From the NCBI GenBank assembly GCA_963763485.1, contig CAVXOW010000006.1, positions 310,001-374,000 of the forward strand: DNA of 64,000 bases, read 5' to 3'. Origin of the DNA: CAWCKS01 sp963763485 (GTDB lineage Bacteria > Pseudomonadota > Alphaproteobacteria > Rhizobiales > Xanthobacteraceae). The notes beneath the pieces were generated by a model. That model saw nothing but the letters and a program-made list of their open reading frames with translations, ran no database searches and had not been told where the DNA came from. Shown here piece by piece: positions 39,386-48,418 of this stretch. The position numbers and the translations under genes were made by a program. Numbering within the stretch: the first letter of the stretch is position 1; the number at the start of each line of letters is the position of its first letter.

Positions 39386-41017
39386 TCACGCGAACATCCC
39401 GTGCAAAAACCAGTTTGGCTGCACCAGTTCGCGGCCGAACAGACCTTCGCGGAACAGCCAGAAGCGCAGGCCCAGTTCGTCTTCGACGCGGAAATAATCG
39501 CGAGTCAGGGTCTTGCCGTCGGCGCGCCACCACTCCATGGCAATGCGCTCGGGGCCCTCGGCGCGGATGACGCGATGGGTCAGTTGCCGCCACAAAAAGC
39601 TGGTCGGCGGCCCGTCGGGCACCAGCGCAAAGCCGACCTTGATCCGCTCAGGGTTATCGAACAAGCGCAGCGGACGATTGGGCGGCTCCTGCGGCGGATG
39701 GGCGAGCCAGCCGACATCGTTAGCCAGCTTGCGCTGCGCCGGCATCTTCATGACGGCGTATTCGGGGATGTGGGTGTCCTGCGGCACGTAGCGGATGACG
39801 CGGTTGGCGCCGAGCCGCGCCGACAGGCGGTCGATCAGGCGCGCGACGTCGTCGGCCTCGTGCGCCGCCGGGTCGAAGTCGTACTGCGTCGAGGTCACCA
39901 ATGCGGTCTGGCTCGCGGACAGGCGCACGAGATCGAAGCCGAAGCCCGGATCGAGCGGATCGACCAGCGCATCGAGCCGCTCGTTGAACAGCCGTAGCGC
40001 CACTGCGGCATCGGTGACCGCCTGCCCGGCATCGACAGCGATCACGCGCACCACACCGTCGGTGCGGAAGAAGCTGGCTTCGAGCCGGCGCGCGCCCTTG
40101 CCGTGACGCTCCATCGTTGCAGCAAGCACCTCGGCAAGCTCGCGCAACGTGCGCAGCAGCACGTCGGAGGTCAGTACCGGCTCGGCAAAGCGCTTTTCGG
40201 TGACGTAATCGGGCACCGGCTTGCGCGGCGAGATCGGCGCGTCGGCCTCGCCCAAGGCCTGCTGCAACACGTTTGTAAAGCCGGCGCCGAACCGCGCCGA
40301 TATTTCGTGGCGCGAGCGGGTAGCGATATCGCCGATCGTCTTCAAGCCAGCGCGGCGCAAGCCGGTGATGATGGCCTGATCGGCGCCGAGCGTCGCCACC
40401 GGCAGTACGGACACCGCCTCGGTCTCTTCGCCCGGCGGCACGATCACGCCGTGCCGGAAGCGCGTCAGGGCGCGAGCCGCGATCGCGGTGCCTGATATCG
40501 CGGCGGAGACGACAAAACCCTGCCGCGTCAGCGTATGGCACAGCGTCTTCATCAGCATGGCTTCGCCACCGAACAAATGCGCGCAGCCAGTGATGTCAAG
40601 CACCAGGCCATCCGAACCGTCGAGCGCCACCAGCGGCGTGAACCGATCGCACCAGTCGGCAATCGCGTTCAGCGTTTTCAGATCGGCGTCCAGATCGTGA
40701 TCAAGGATGGTCAGCGCCGGCACCATGGCGCGCGCGGTGGCGAGCGGCATGTCGGCGGCAAGATTGAAGCGCGCCGCCGCATCGTCGACGGCGACGACCT
40801 TCAACTCGTTGTTGATCTTTGCCGCAACAACGATCGGTCCTTCGCTATTGCGCGGCGCGTCAGCGCCGACCGCCGCCTGCGACCAGGCGCGCTCCCGCTT
40901 GAAGCGGTCGGTCGGCAGCCGCGGCAACCACAGGCACAACAGGCGCCGCTTGCTGGTCCAAGACTTGTTGGTCAAAGTCTTGTTGGTGGAAGACATCTGG
41001 CTCGAAGAGGTGGGCAT
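39386..41017 (-). CDS. imuB: ImuB, Y-family-like mutasome protein
   Basis: About 543 residues from Met 41017 (or 536 from Met 40996). Y-family polymerase relative: 'RRLLCLWLPRLPTDRF', 'LVLDITGCAHLFGGEAMLM', and HhH 'RAGLKTIGDIATRSRHEISA'. ImuB lacks the acidic triad for catalysis and acts as the hub joining ImuA, DnaE2 and the beta clamp (known of the family). Its start lies inside imuA: the two frames overlap by about 158 nt. It ends 5 nt before the repeat-bounded DUF559 unit and so is separated from dnaE2. Confidence 0.88.
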   Translation of the reverse strand: MPTSSSQMSSTNKTLTNKSWTSKRRLLCLWLPRLPTDRFKRERAWSQAAVGADAPRNSEGPIVVAAKINNELKVVAVDDAAARFNLAADMPLATARAMVPALTILDHDLDADLKTLNAIADWCDRFTPLVALDGSDGLVLDITGCAHLFGGEAMLMKTLCHTLTRQGFVVSAAISGTAIAARALTRFRHGVIVPPGEETEAVSVLPVATLGADQAIITGLRRAGLKTIGDIATRSRHEISARFGAGFTNVLQQALGEADAPISPRKPVPDYVTEKRFAEPVLTSDVLLRTLRELAEVLAATMERHGKGARRLEASFFRTDGVVRVIAVDAGQAVTDAAVALRLFNERLDALVDPLDPGFGFDLVRLSASQTALVTSTQYDFDPAAHEADDVARLIDRLSARLGANRVIRYVPQDTHIPEYAVMKMPAQRKLANDVGWLAHPPQEPPNRPLRLFDNPERIKVGFALVPDGPPTSFLWRQLTHRVIRAEGPERIAMEWWRADGKTLTRDYFRVEDELGLRFWLFREGLFGRELVQPNWFLHGMFA

Positions 41018-41708
41018 CGCAGTTCCAGTGCATGATCCAGCGTCCGGTCGGGCCGTGACGGTTACGGACGAGGCCAACGTCGAACACCGGCTCGCCCCAT
41101 ACGCTCGCGCGCGAGCCGGGCGGCGAGCGCGCCGCGCGCACGATCCAGCGCGTCTCGGCAGTGCTGACTTCGGGCGTGGCGGCAAGCCGCAGCATCACGC
41201 CGGTGACGCCGGAGGTGCCGGCCGCGAGCGTGAGCTTGCGGCTTGCCACCGCATCGAACGCCCTTGGCTCACCCCATAGCTCGGTGACGACGGCGCCGAG
41301 CGCATTGCAGGCAAGGCCATCGGCGGCGGCGCGCAACGCCATTTCGGCATTGTCGGCGCGCACCGCGACGATGAAGCGCGGATCGAGCCCAAGCTCGACA
41401 AAGCCCGGCATCGCCAGCTCGCCGGTCTCGCACCCGGCAAAATTTTGCGTGATCCAGAGCACGAAGCGGCGGTTTTGCGTGACGCGCCTGGCGAGCGCGA
41501 CCGCAAAGCCGCTCGCCGACGCGCCCTGCCGCCCCTCCTCGGCAAACACCTCATGCAACGCGCCAAGCGCGAGCCCGCCCTTCAAGGCGTCATCGGCCAA
41601 TTGATGACCGAGCGGCACGCGTTCGCTGAGCCGCTCATTATTGACTGTCTCCAGGCGCGTCACCGCGCCTCGCAAAGACGCGAGTGTTTCATTGCGGGCG
41701 CCAGCCAT
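40860..41708 (-). CDS. imuA: ImuA, RecA-like SOS mutagenesis protein
   Basis: 282 residues. RecA/SulA-like fold: 'RVPLGHQLADDALKGGLALG', 'ALHEVFAEEGRQGASASGFA', 'NRRFVLWITQNFAGCETGEL', 'AMPGFVELGLDPRFIVAVRA' and C-terminal 'WGEPVFDVGLVRNRHG'. The Gly-rich loop replaces a true Walker A. It acts in the DnaE2 mutasome. It is the first gene of the operon: the LexA box at 41781-41795 lies 73 nt upstream of its start. The last 45 codons overlap imuB in another frame and contain a Gln/Asp-rich repeat ('HQQDFDQQVLDQQ'). Confidence 0.88.
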   Translation of the reverse strand: MAGARNETLASLRGAVTRLETVNNERLSERVPLGHQLADDALKGGLALGALHEVFAEEGRQGASASGFAVALARRVTQNRRFVLWITQNFAGCETGELAMPGFVELGLDPRFIVAVRADNAEMALRAAADGLACNALGAVVTELWGEPRAFDAVASRKLTLAAGTSGVTGVMLRLAATPEVSTAETRWIVRAARSPPGSRASVWGEPVFDVGLVRNRHGPTGRWIMHWNCDAHLFEPDVFHQQDFDQQVLDQQAAPVVPVVAAAADRPLQAGARLVAGGGRR

Positions 41709-41780
41709 ATGCGCCGCTCCTTAAAGTGTTTCGGTAGGCCATCACGGGCTCCCGAAGGAGAATGCGTGACTGGCTAGAAT

Positions 41781-41795
41781 GTTCGTGTTATGTTC
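41781..41795. promoter_or_regulatory. LexA (SOS) box
   Basis: GTTC-GTGTTAT-GTTC, an exact match to the alphaproteobacterial direct-repeat LexA site GTTC-N7-GTTC. It lies 73 nt upstream of imuA on one side and about 100 nt upstream of the divergent exported-protein gene on the other, so both may be SOS-controlled. Confidence 0.85.
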
Positions 41796-41893
41796 TCATA
41801 AAAGCACGATCCAAAAAAGAGTCAACCGCATTCCCTGGTGGTCAAAATTCCCCAGCAAATCCAAGACCTTCGAAAACGCAAAGGAATGTACCA

Positions 41894-42262
41894 ATGACCT
41901 CAAACCAGGACTTGCCCCACCTTGCGCGCAAGATCAGCCTGCGACTGCTCTCGCTTGGCTTGTTCGCCATGCTCGCCGGCGCTCCGGCCCTTGCGCAGAA
42001 CTGCAGCGTGATCGGCAACTCGATCACTTGCGACAACGGACTCTCCGGCCAGCGCACCGGCAACCTCACCAACTGGAGCGACGGCACATCCTCGCAACGT
42101 ATTGGCAACTTCACCTACAACAGCGACGGTACAAGCTCACAGACAACAGGTGATTTCACCTATTACAGCGATGGCACGTCATCACAGCGCACCGGCGATT
42201 TCACCTCCTTCAGCGATGGCCGTTCCTGCCAGCACATCGGCAATCAGATCATGTGCAATTGA
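41894..42262 (+). CDS. exported protein with 15-residue repeats
   Basis: 122 residues. The signal peptide is about 1-34 ('RLLSLGLFAMLAGAPALA', cut before QN). The mature part is Ser/Gly/Thr-rich with four imperfect 15-residue units of the type 'TGDFTYYSDGTSSQR', plus Cys near each end ('NCSVIGNSITCDN' and 'SCQHIGNQIMCN'). A small beta-solenoid or adhesin-like fold is likely. Function unknown. It is divergent from imuA across the LexA box. I start at ATG 41894; an earlier in-frame ATG has no signal peptide character. Confidence 0.75.
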   Translation: MTSNQDLPHLARKISLRLLSLGLFAMLAGAPALAQNCSVIGNSITCDNGLSGQRTGNLTNWSDGTSSQRIGNFTYNSDGTSSQTTGDFTYYSDGTSSQRTGDFTSFSDGRSCQHIGNQIMCN

Positions 42263-42376
42263 GCCGGAATTCGCAGATCGTTGCACGCCATGCGATTTTC
42301 ACGGGAACGTTTCGAAAAGTGGTCGAGTTGACCGCCATGAGCGCGTACAAACTCGCGACCATCGAAAGTCCAGACA

Positions 42377-42985
42377 ATGACAAACGCGCTTGAACGTTTG
42401 CGCAGTGAAGCCAAGGCCTGCCGCGACTGCCCGCTCTGGGAGAACACGACGCAGACCGTGTTCGGCGAAGGACCGCAAGACGCCGCCGTGATGCTGGTCG
42501 GCGAGCAGCCCGGCGACAAGGAAGATCTCGCCGGCAAGCCGTTCGTCGGTCCTGCCGGGCAAATGCTCGACCGCGGGCTGCAAGACGCGGGCATCGATCG
42601 CCGCAAAACCTACGTCACCAATGCGGTGAAACATTTCAAGTTCGTCCTGCGCGGCAAGGTTCGTCTGCACCAGAAGCCGAACACGCCGGAGATCCGCGCC
42701 TGCCGGCAATGGTATGAACGCGAGCTCAAGGCGATCCAGCCGCAACTCGTCGTGGCGCTGGGCGCGACCGCAGCGCAAAGCGTGTTCGGCAAGCTGACAC
42801 CTGTCAACAAGACCCGCGGGCGAGTGATCGAGCTTGGTGACGGCGTGCACGCACTGGTGACGGTGCATCCGTCCTACCTGCTGCGACTGCCCGACGAGGA
42901 GACGCGCCATCGCGAATACGAGCGCTTCGTCGCGGATTTGAAGATCGCGGCGGCGTATCTCAAGCAGCACGCGCGGGCGGCTTAG
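42377..42985 (+). CDS. UdgX-type uracil-DNA glycosylase
   Basis: 202 residues, family 4-related uracil-DNA glycosylase. Motif 1 is 'MLVGEQPGDKEDLAGKPFVG', the Fe-S Cys pair is 'CRDC' at 15-18, and motif 3 is 'VTVHPSYLLRL'. Between them lies the UdgX-specific loop 'KHFKFVLRGKVRLHQKP'; His98 corresponds to the His that covalently captures the uracil-DNA intermediate in Mycobacterium UdgX, where the loop reads KRRIH (from memory). The His is kept, but KRR becomes KVR. It sits just after the SOS cassette on the other strand. Confidence 0.85.
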   Translation: MTNALERLRSEAKACRDCPLWENTTQTVFGEGPQDAAVMLVGEQPGDKEDLAGKPFVGPAGQMLDRGLQDAGIDRRKTYVTNAVKHFKFVLRGKVRLHQKPNTPEIRACRQWYERELKAIQPQLVVALGATAAQSVFGKLTPVNKTRGRVIELGDGVHALVTVHPSYLLRLPDEETRHREYERFVADLKIAAAYLKQHARAA

Positions 42986-43005
42986 TTGCTTACCGAACTC
43001 CCCTT

Positions 43006-43113
43006 CGTCATTCCGGGATGACCCGAAGGGTCAGGCCCGGAATCCATACTCCCGGTGGTGGTTATGGATTCCGGGCTCGCCTCCGCTTCGCTACGGCGCC
43101 CCGGAATGACGAG
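43006..43113. repeat. palindromic repeat, family A
   Basis: CGTCATTCCGGGATG..CCCGGAATCCATA, complement TATGGATTCCGGG..CCGGAATGACG. Same family as 33512-33640 and 50586-50686. Between the UdgX gene and a convergent ThDP enzyme gene, where it may stop both transcripts. Confidence 0.85.
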
Positions 43114-43119
43114 GCAAAA

Positions 43120-44796
43120 TTACTTCTTCGCCAGCGCGGCTTCGCGCAGTTCGGTCAACGTGCGCGAGGCGCTGATCGCCTCCGGATCGAGCAGGCAGTG
43201 CAGGATCGCAGGCTTGCCCGATTGCAGCGCGCGCTCGAACGCCGGCGCGAATTCTTCGGTGATCTCGACGCGCTCGCCGTGGCCGCCATAGGCTTTCGCC
43301 AGCGCCGCGAAATCCGGGTTTTTCAAACCGGTCGCCGAGACGCGCTTCGGGTAATGGTTCTCCTGGTGCATGCGGATGGTGCCGTACATGCCGTTGTCGA
43401 TGACGGCGACGATGATCGGGATGTCGTATTGCACTGCTGTCGCAAACTCCTGGCCGTTCATCAGGAAGTCGCCGTCACCGGCAAACGCCACCACGGCGCG
43501 GTCGCGGTGCATGCGCTTCGCCATCACAGCGGCGGGCAAGCCATAACCCATCGAGCCCGAGGTCGGCGCCAGCTGCGTGGCAAATGAGCGGAACCGATAG
43601 AAGCGATGGATCCAGCCGGCGAAATTGCCGGCGCCGTTGCAGATGATCGCGTCCGCGCCGAGCCGCTCACGCAGCCAGCACATCACCTCGCCATACTGGA
43701 ATTTGCCGGGCAGCTTGCGCGGGTTGTCGGACCACGCGAGATAATCGGCGTGCGCGGTGGCGGCGGCCTCGGCGTTGGTCCTCCCGCCGGCGTCGAGCGC
43801 GGGAAGTTTTGCCGCGAACGCGATCGGGCTCGCCTGGATCGCAAGGGTCGGCTGATAGACGCGGCCGAGTTCCTCGGCGCCGGGATGCACATGTACCAGC
43901 TTCTGCTTCGGCACCGGGATCTCGAGCAGCGTGTAGGACGATGACGAGATTTCCGACAGGCGGCCGCCGACAAGGAGCAGCAAATCGGAATCCTTGATGC
44001 GCGCTGAAAGTTTTGGACTGGGACCGATGCCGAGGTCGCCGGCGAAATTCGGGTGATCGGCGGGGAACAGCGAGGCGCGACGGAACGACGCTGCGACGGG
44101 GATGCCGGCACGTGCCGCGAAATCGGCGACCGACTTGCAGGCCTCGGCGCTCCAGCGCGAACCGCCGACCATCATGAACGGCCGCTTCGCCTCGCGCAGC
44201 AGCGCGCCGAGTTTTGCCATGTCGGCTTCCGATGGGGCGGTGTCGGCGGGCTCGACACGCGGTGCGTCGTCAACCTCGGCGAGCTCGGTCAGGACATCTT
44301 CCGGCAGCGACACCACCACCGGGCCTGGCCGGCCCTGCATCGCCACGCGAAACGCGCGCGCGACCAGCTCGGGCATCCGCGCGGCCGAATCGATCTCGAC
44401 CACCCACTTGGCGATCGACCCGAACACCTGCTTGTAGTCGAGCTCCTGGAACGCCTCGCGCTCGCGCATGCCGCGCTCGACCTGGCCGATGAACATGATC
44501 AACGGCGTTGAATCCTGCGCCGCGATGTGGACGCCGTGGGCGCCGTTCATCGAGCCGGGGCCGCGGGTGACGAAGCAGATGCCGGGGCGCCCGGTCAGCT
44601 TGCCATAAGCCTCCGCCATGATCGCGGCGCCGCCTTCCTGGCGGCACACCAGCACGTCGATCGCAGCGTCATGCAGCGCATCGAGCACGGCGAGAAAACT
44701 TTCGCCGGGTACACACGTCAGCCGGTCGACGCCCTGCCTGACGAGCTGGTCGACCAGGATGCGGCCGCCGGGGCGGGATTTGTTTGGTGCGGTCAT
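43120..44796 (-). CDS. thiamine diphosphate-dependent enzyme (acetolactate-synthase-like)
   Basis: 558 residues. Catalytic Glu in 'CRQEGGAAIMAEAYGKLTG', substrate region 'FVTRGPGSMNGAHGVHIAA', and the ThDP/Mg motif 'AFAGDGDFLMNGQEFATAVQ' ending in 'AVIDNGMYGTI'. The fold is that of acetolactate synthase, benzoylformate decarboxylase and glyoxylate carboligase; the substrate is not clear, and no regulatory (IlvN) subunit is nearby. I start at ATG 44796; a longer open frame runs into a repeat at 44833. Confidence 0.85.
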   Translation of the reverse strand: MTAPNKSRPGGRILVDQLVRQGVDRLTCVPGESFLAVLDALHDAAIDVLVCRQEGGAAIMAEAYGKLTGRPGICFVTRGPGSMNGAHGVHIAAQDSTPLIMFIGQVERGMREREAFQELDYKQVFGSIAKWVVEIDSAARMPELVARAFRVAMQGRPGPVVVSLPEDVLTELAEVDDAPRVEPADTAPSEADMAKLGALLREAKRPFMMVGGSRWSAEACKSVADFAARAGIPVAASFRRASLFPADHPNFAGDLGIGPSPKLSARIKDSDLLLLVGGRLSEISSSSYTLLEIPVPKQKLVHVHPGAEELGRVYQPTLAIQASPIAFAAKLPALDAGGRTNAEAAATAHADYLAWSDNPRKLPGKFQYGEVMCWLRERLGADAIICNGAGNFAGWIHRFYRFRSFATQLAPTSGSMGYGLPAAVMAKRMHRDRAVVAFAGDGDFLMNGQEFATAVQYDIPIIVAVIDNGMYGTIRMHQENHYPKRVSATGLKNPDFAALAKAYGGHGERVEITEEFAPAFERALQSGKPAILHCLLDPEAISASRTLTELREAALAKK

Positions 44797-44832
44797 GCGT
44801 GAACTCCGCGGATTGAACAGTCGGCTCTGCGT

Positions 44833-44938
44833 TGTCATGCCCCGCGAAAGCGGGGCATCCAGTACTCCGTGTCGCCAGTTTGTCTCTATCACATACGACA
44901 CAGATTACTGGATCGCCCGGTCAAGCCGGGCGATGACA
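44833..44938. repeat. palindromic repeat (GTCATGCCCCGCG type)
   Basis: GTCATGCCCCGCGAAAGCGGGGCATCCAGTA and, after a loop, TACTGGATCGCCCGGTCAAGCCGGGCGATGACAG. It lies between the ThDP gene start and the M20 gene end. Confidence 0.7.
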
Positions 44939-44948
44939 GCAACTGGGG

Positions 44949-46130
44949 TTACGCCGCGGCCAGCGTCGACTCGACCAGCTTGATCCAGTACGACGTGCCG
45001 TAGACGATCGCTTCGTCGTTGAAGTTGTAGGCCGGGTGATGCAGGCCAGCGCCGTCGCCGTTGCCGACGAAGATGAAGGCGCCGGGACGCTGCTCCAGCA
45101 TGTAAGCGAAATCCTCCGCGCCCATCATCGGTGGCGCTGACGTGTTGACGTTGCCGTCACCCACCACGTCGGCGGCGACGCGGGCGGCGATGTCGGTATG
45201 CTCCTCATGATTGACCAGCACCGGATAGCCCGCCTTGTGCTGCAGATCGATCTTCACGCCGAACTGCTTTGCCACGCCTTCACAGACTTCATGCACGCGG
45301 CGGACCACGAGTTCGCGCACCCTCGGCTTCAAGGTGCGGATGGTGCCCGCCATGTAGGCGGTCTGCGGGATGACGTTGGTGGTGTTGCCGGCGGCGAAGT
45401 GACAGATCGACAACACCGCCAACTCCAGCGGATCAACGTTGCGCGAGACGATCGACTGCAACGCAAGCACGAGGTGCGAGCCGATCACGATCGGATCGAT
45501 GCTCTTGTGCGGCCGCGCGGCGTGGCCGCCGAGCGCCTCGATGTTGATGTAGACCTGATCGGTGGCGGCCATGAAAGAGCCCGGCTTGATCGCAAACTTG
45601 CCGAGCGGCAGGCCGGGCGTGTTGTGCATGCCGTAGACCTGGTCGATCGCGAAGCGATCCATCAACCCGTCCTTGATCATCGCGGCAGCGCCGGCACCGC
45701 CCTCTTCCGCCGGCTGGAAGATCACGACCGCGTCGCCGGCAAAATTCCGCGTCTCGGCGAGATAGCGCGCCGCGCCCAACAGCATCGCGGTGTGGCCGTC
45801 GTGGCCGCAGGCGTGCATCTTGCCCGGGGTCTTCGAGGCATACGGCAGGTTGGTGATCTCGTTGATCGGCAACGCGTCCATGTCGGCGCGCATCCCGATC
45901 GTCTTTACGGTCTGGCCATCAGCCATGGGCCGCCGTCCCTTGATCACGCCGACGACGCCGGTCTGGCCGAGACCGGTAACGACTTCATCGCAGCCGAATT
46001 CGCGGAGCTTCTCCGCCACCAGCCCCGCGGTGCGGTGCACGTCGTAAAGCAGCTCAGGGTTGGCGTGAATATCCTGTCGCCACGCGGCGATATCGTTCTG
46101 GAAATCGGCGACGCGATTGACGATCGGCAT
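44949..46130 (-). CDS. M20-family amidohydrolase (hippurate hydrolase-like)
   Basis: 393 residues, di-metal M20D peptidase/amidohydrolase. Metal ligands are seen in 'MHACGHDGHTAML', 'VIFQPAEEGGAGAAAM', 'MGAEDFAYML' and 'HHPAYNFNDEA'. The dimerisation domain starts near 'INIEALGGHAARPHKSIDP'. It cleaves N-acyl amino acids such as hippurate or N-acyl-Leu. A same-strand ThDP enzyme gene is downstream, across a palindromic repeat. Confidence 0.92.
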   Translation of the reverse strand: MPIVNRVADFQNDIAAWRQDIHANPELLYDVHRTAGLVAEKLREFGCDEVVTGLGQTGVVGVIKGRRPMADGQTVKTIGMRADMDALPINEITNLPYASKTPGKMHACGHDGHTAMLLGAARYLAETRNFAGDAVVIFQPAEEGGAGAAAMIKDGLMDRFAIDQVYGMHNTPGLPLGKFAIKPGSFMAATDQVYINIEALGGHAARPHKSIDPIVIGSHLVLALQSIVSRNVDPLELAVLSICHFAAGNTTNVIPQTAYMAGTIRTLKPRVRELVVRRVHEVCEGVAKQFGVKIDLQHKAGYPVLVNHEEHTDIAARVAADVVGDGNVNTSAPPMMGAEDFAYMLEQRPGAFIFVGNGDGAGLHHPAYNFNDEAIVYGTSYWIKLVESTLAAA

Positions 46131-46391
46131 TCTGACACCTGCGAAGACTGGAGCTGAACATGAATTGCTTCGTTCCAGTATTCACGACAGCCCGCACAGT
46201 GCCAAGGCGAAATGTTGCAGATCTTGGCGTCGCGATCTCTGATTTGGGCATGTGCGTTTCCGCCTCCTGACAGGAACTGACAAGATTGGCGAGCAGCTTG
46301 CTTCCGTCACGAAGATCGATCGTCCGGCACCCGCCTTCAAGGCGAGTTTTCCTGACAGTGCGTGCAGCGTTACGCGAGGAGGAGCAGCTCA

Positions 46392-46679
46392 ATGGTTGCC
46401 TATATGGTATTCACCCGCGAGAGGATGCGAAGTCCCGTGGAATATGAGCGGTATCGCCAAAAGGCGCGGCCTGCTGCCGAGGGCCATCCCCTGAAGCCGC
46501 TTGCGTTGTACGGCACGCACGAGGTTCTCGAGGGGCCGGCGATAGAGGGTGCGGTTATCCTCGAATTTCCGACGATCGATGCCGCCAGAGCGTACTATCA
46601 GAGCACTGCTTATCAAGAGGCAGTCCAGCATCGCTTTCTAGGCGCTGACTACCGAGTATTCATTGTTGAAGGAATCTGA
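46392..46679 (+). CDS. DUF1330 domain protein
   Basis: 95 residues, ferredoxin-like dimeric alpha/beta barrel protein: 'AYMVFTRERMRSPVEYERYR', 'LALYGTHEVLEGP' and 'VILEFPTIDAARAYYQST'. Family members are small cytosolic proteins of unknown function, sometimes linked to stress. ATG 46392 follows GAGGAGGAG. It stands alone between two minus-strand genes. The 46131-46391 gap upstream shows no other gene. Confidence 0.9.
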   Translation: MVAYMVFTRERMRSPVEYERYRQKARPAAEGHPLKPLALYGTHEVLEGPAIEGAVILEFPTIDAARAYYQSTAYQEAVQHRFLGADYRVFIVEGI

Positions 46680-46795
46680 AAGCGCTACGGCTATCGCTCA
46701 CGACAATCGGGACGCGGCGCAATCACCCAACGGCTGCCAGCACAACGACCATTTTGGGTCAATCTCGACAAACTACCGGTTAGCGAGGCCGCGCC

Positions 46796-48382
46796 CTAAT
46801 TCGACTTTTTGAATCCGATTTCCTGCATCTCGTGCCAGATGCCCGGCGTGGGCCATGGCACGAAATTGACCGTGTCGCGCCAGGCGAAGGTCGCGAGCGG
46901 CCGATAGGTGGTGATGCCGCCGAGCAAACGCTCGTTCTTGATCCGCGCGATCTGCTGCACGATCGGCAGCCGCTTCGCCGGATCCATCTCCCGCTTCTGC
47001 GCTTCGATCAGGTCGTCGACGTCCTTCTCGCTGGTGTAGGACGACACGCCATAGCCCTTGCCGGGCTCAAAACTGTGCAGAGTCGCCTGCCATGCCGTGC
47101 CGGGATCGCCGGGTAGACCGCCGTGGCCGTACATATCGCTGATCATGCCTTCCATCGACTTGGCCGATGAGCCCTCCGGCCAGCGTCGTTTCAGCGTCAG
47201 CCAGGCCGCGTATTCCGCACCGATGATGCGGCAGCGAATCCCGACCGCGCCGAGATAGGCATAAACCGCCTCGCCGTATTCCTTGATGTTGGGCTCGCGC
47301 GGGGTGGTGAGGTTGACGCAGGGCACGTCGAAGCCGCGCGCGTAACCTGCGGCCGCCAGCAACTCGCGCGCCTTCTTCGGATCATACGGCAGCGGCTTCA
47401 AATCGGGATCGTAGCCATACTCGCCCTTGCCGAGCTGGGTGTAGCGCTCGCCCTGCCCGAACAGCACGTTCTTCACGATCGCGTCCATGTCGATTGCGTA
47501 GGCCGCGGCCTGCCGTACGCGAAGATCGTTGAACGGCGAGTTCGGCAAGTTGGTTGCGAACTGGATGTAGAGGTTGTTTCCGGTGTTGACGGTTGCGGTG
47601 TTCACGCCCGGCATCGCCTTCAGCTCGGCAACCATCGCAACAGGAACGGCGTCGATCAGGTCGACCGCGCCGGTCTTGAAGGCTGCGACACGGGTCAAAT
47701 CCTCCGGGATCACCTTGATGACGAGGTTCTTGACCGTGGGCCGATGCTCCTTGTTCCAGTAGTCTGCGAAGGCTTCGAAGCGGATTTCATTCTTGACGCT
47801 GCGTGAGACGAATTTCCACGGCCCGGTCCCGACGGGGTGGAGACCAAACTGCTCCTCACCGACCTGCAGGAAATATTTTTTCGGGATCACCCAGAGCCGC
47901 AGATTGTCGCTGATGTAGGTCGCATCACCTTCGCTGAAGTGCAGGCGGAAGTGCAGGTCGTCGACGATCTCGAACTGCGAAATCGTGGCCTGCAGATGCG
48001 GCAGCCGGCTCTGCTTCGGATCCTTCGCGCGCTGCCATGCGAACTCGAAATCTTCCGAGGTCAGCGGATCGCCATTGTGGAATTTGACGCCCGGCCTGAT
48101 GTGGACATCGATGATCGGCTTGCCGCCGTTGTCATCGACGGAATAGGAGTCCGCGAGCCAGTTGACGGTCTTTGCATCCGGACCCTGCCGCAACAGGTTC
48201 TCGAACATCTGGCTGATGAAATAGTAATCGACGCCGGCCGCGGCCTTGATCGGGTCCAGCGTCGTCAACTCCGCGCCGAACGCGACCACCATGGTGTCCT
48301 TGTCGACGGTCTGCGCCGAAGCGCCCGGCGACAACATCAACGCCGACACGGCTACTGCGAGCGCCGCCAGCAGGGATCGCAT
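46796..48382 (-). CDS. ABC transporter periplasmic peptide/nickel-type substrate-binding protein (SBP family 5)
   Basis: 528 residues. The signal peptide is about 1-23 ('LLAALAVAVSALMLSPGASA'-Q). SBP_bac_5 signatures are 'TLDPIKAAAGVDYYFISQMF', 'GVKFHNGDPLTSEDFEFAW' and 'PVGTGPWKFVSRSV'. It delivers an oligopeptide-like ligand to an ABC importer, but no permease or ATPase gene is beside it. It lies downstream of a hydratase and a tandem CaiB gene on the same strand, so the ligand may be an acid that they process. Confidence 0.9.
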   Translation of the reverse strand: MRSLLAALAVAVSALMLSPGASAQTVDKDTMVVAFGAELTTLDPIKAAAGVDYYFISQMFENLLRQGPDAKTVNWLADSYSVDDNGGKPIIDVHIRPGVKFHNGDPLTSEDFEFAWQRAKDPKQSRLPHLQATISQFEIVDDLHFRLHFSEGDATYISDNLRLWVIPKKYFLQVGEEQFGLHPVGTGPWKFVSRSVKNEIRFEAFADYWNKEHRPTVKNLVIKVIPEDLTRVAAFKTGAVDLIDAVPVAMVAELKAMPGVNTATVNTGNNLYIQFATNLPNSPFNDLRVRQAAAYAIDMDAIVKNVLFGQGERYTQLGKGEYGYDPDLKPLPYDPKKARELLAAAGYARGFDVPCVNLTTPREPNIKEYGEAVYAYLGAVGIRCRIIGAEYAAWLTLKRRWPEGSSAKSMEGMISDMYGHGGLPGDPGTAWQATLHSFEPGKGYGVSSYTSEKDVDDLIEAQKREMDPAKRLPIVQQIARIKNERLLGGITTYRPLATFAWRDTVNFVPWPTPGIWHEMQEIGFKKSN

Positions 48383-48418
48383 TGTATGTCCTTCCTTGGG
48401 TCGTCGATGCGGCATGTC

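Noticed and set aside
42300..42330. GAACGTTTCGAAAAG upstream of the UdgX gene as a LexA box
   Set aside because: The second half-site has two mismatches to GAAC, so SOS control of this gene is not supported.
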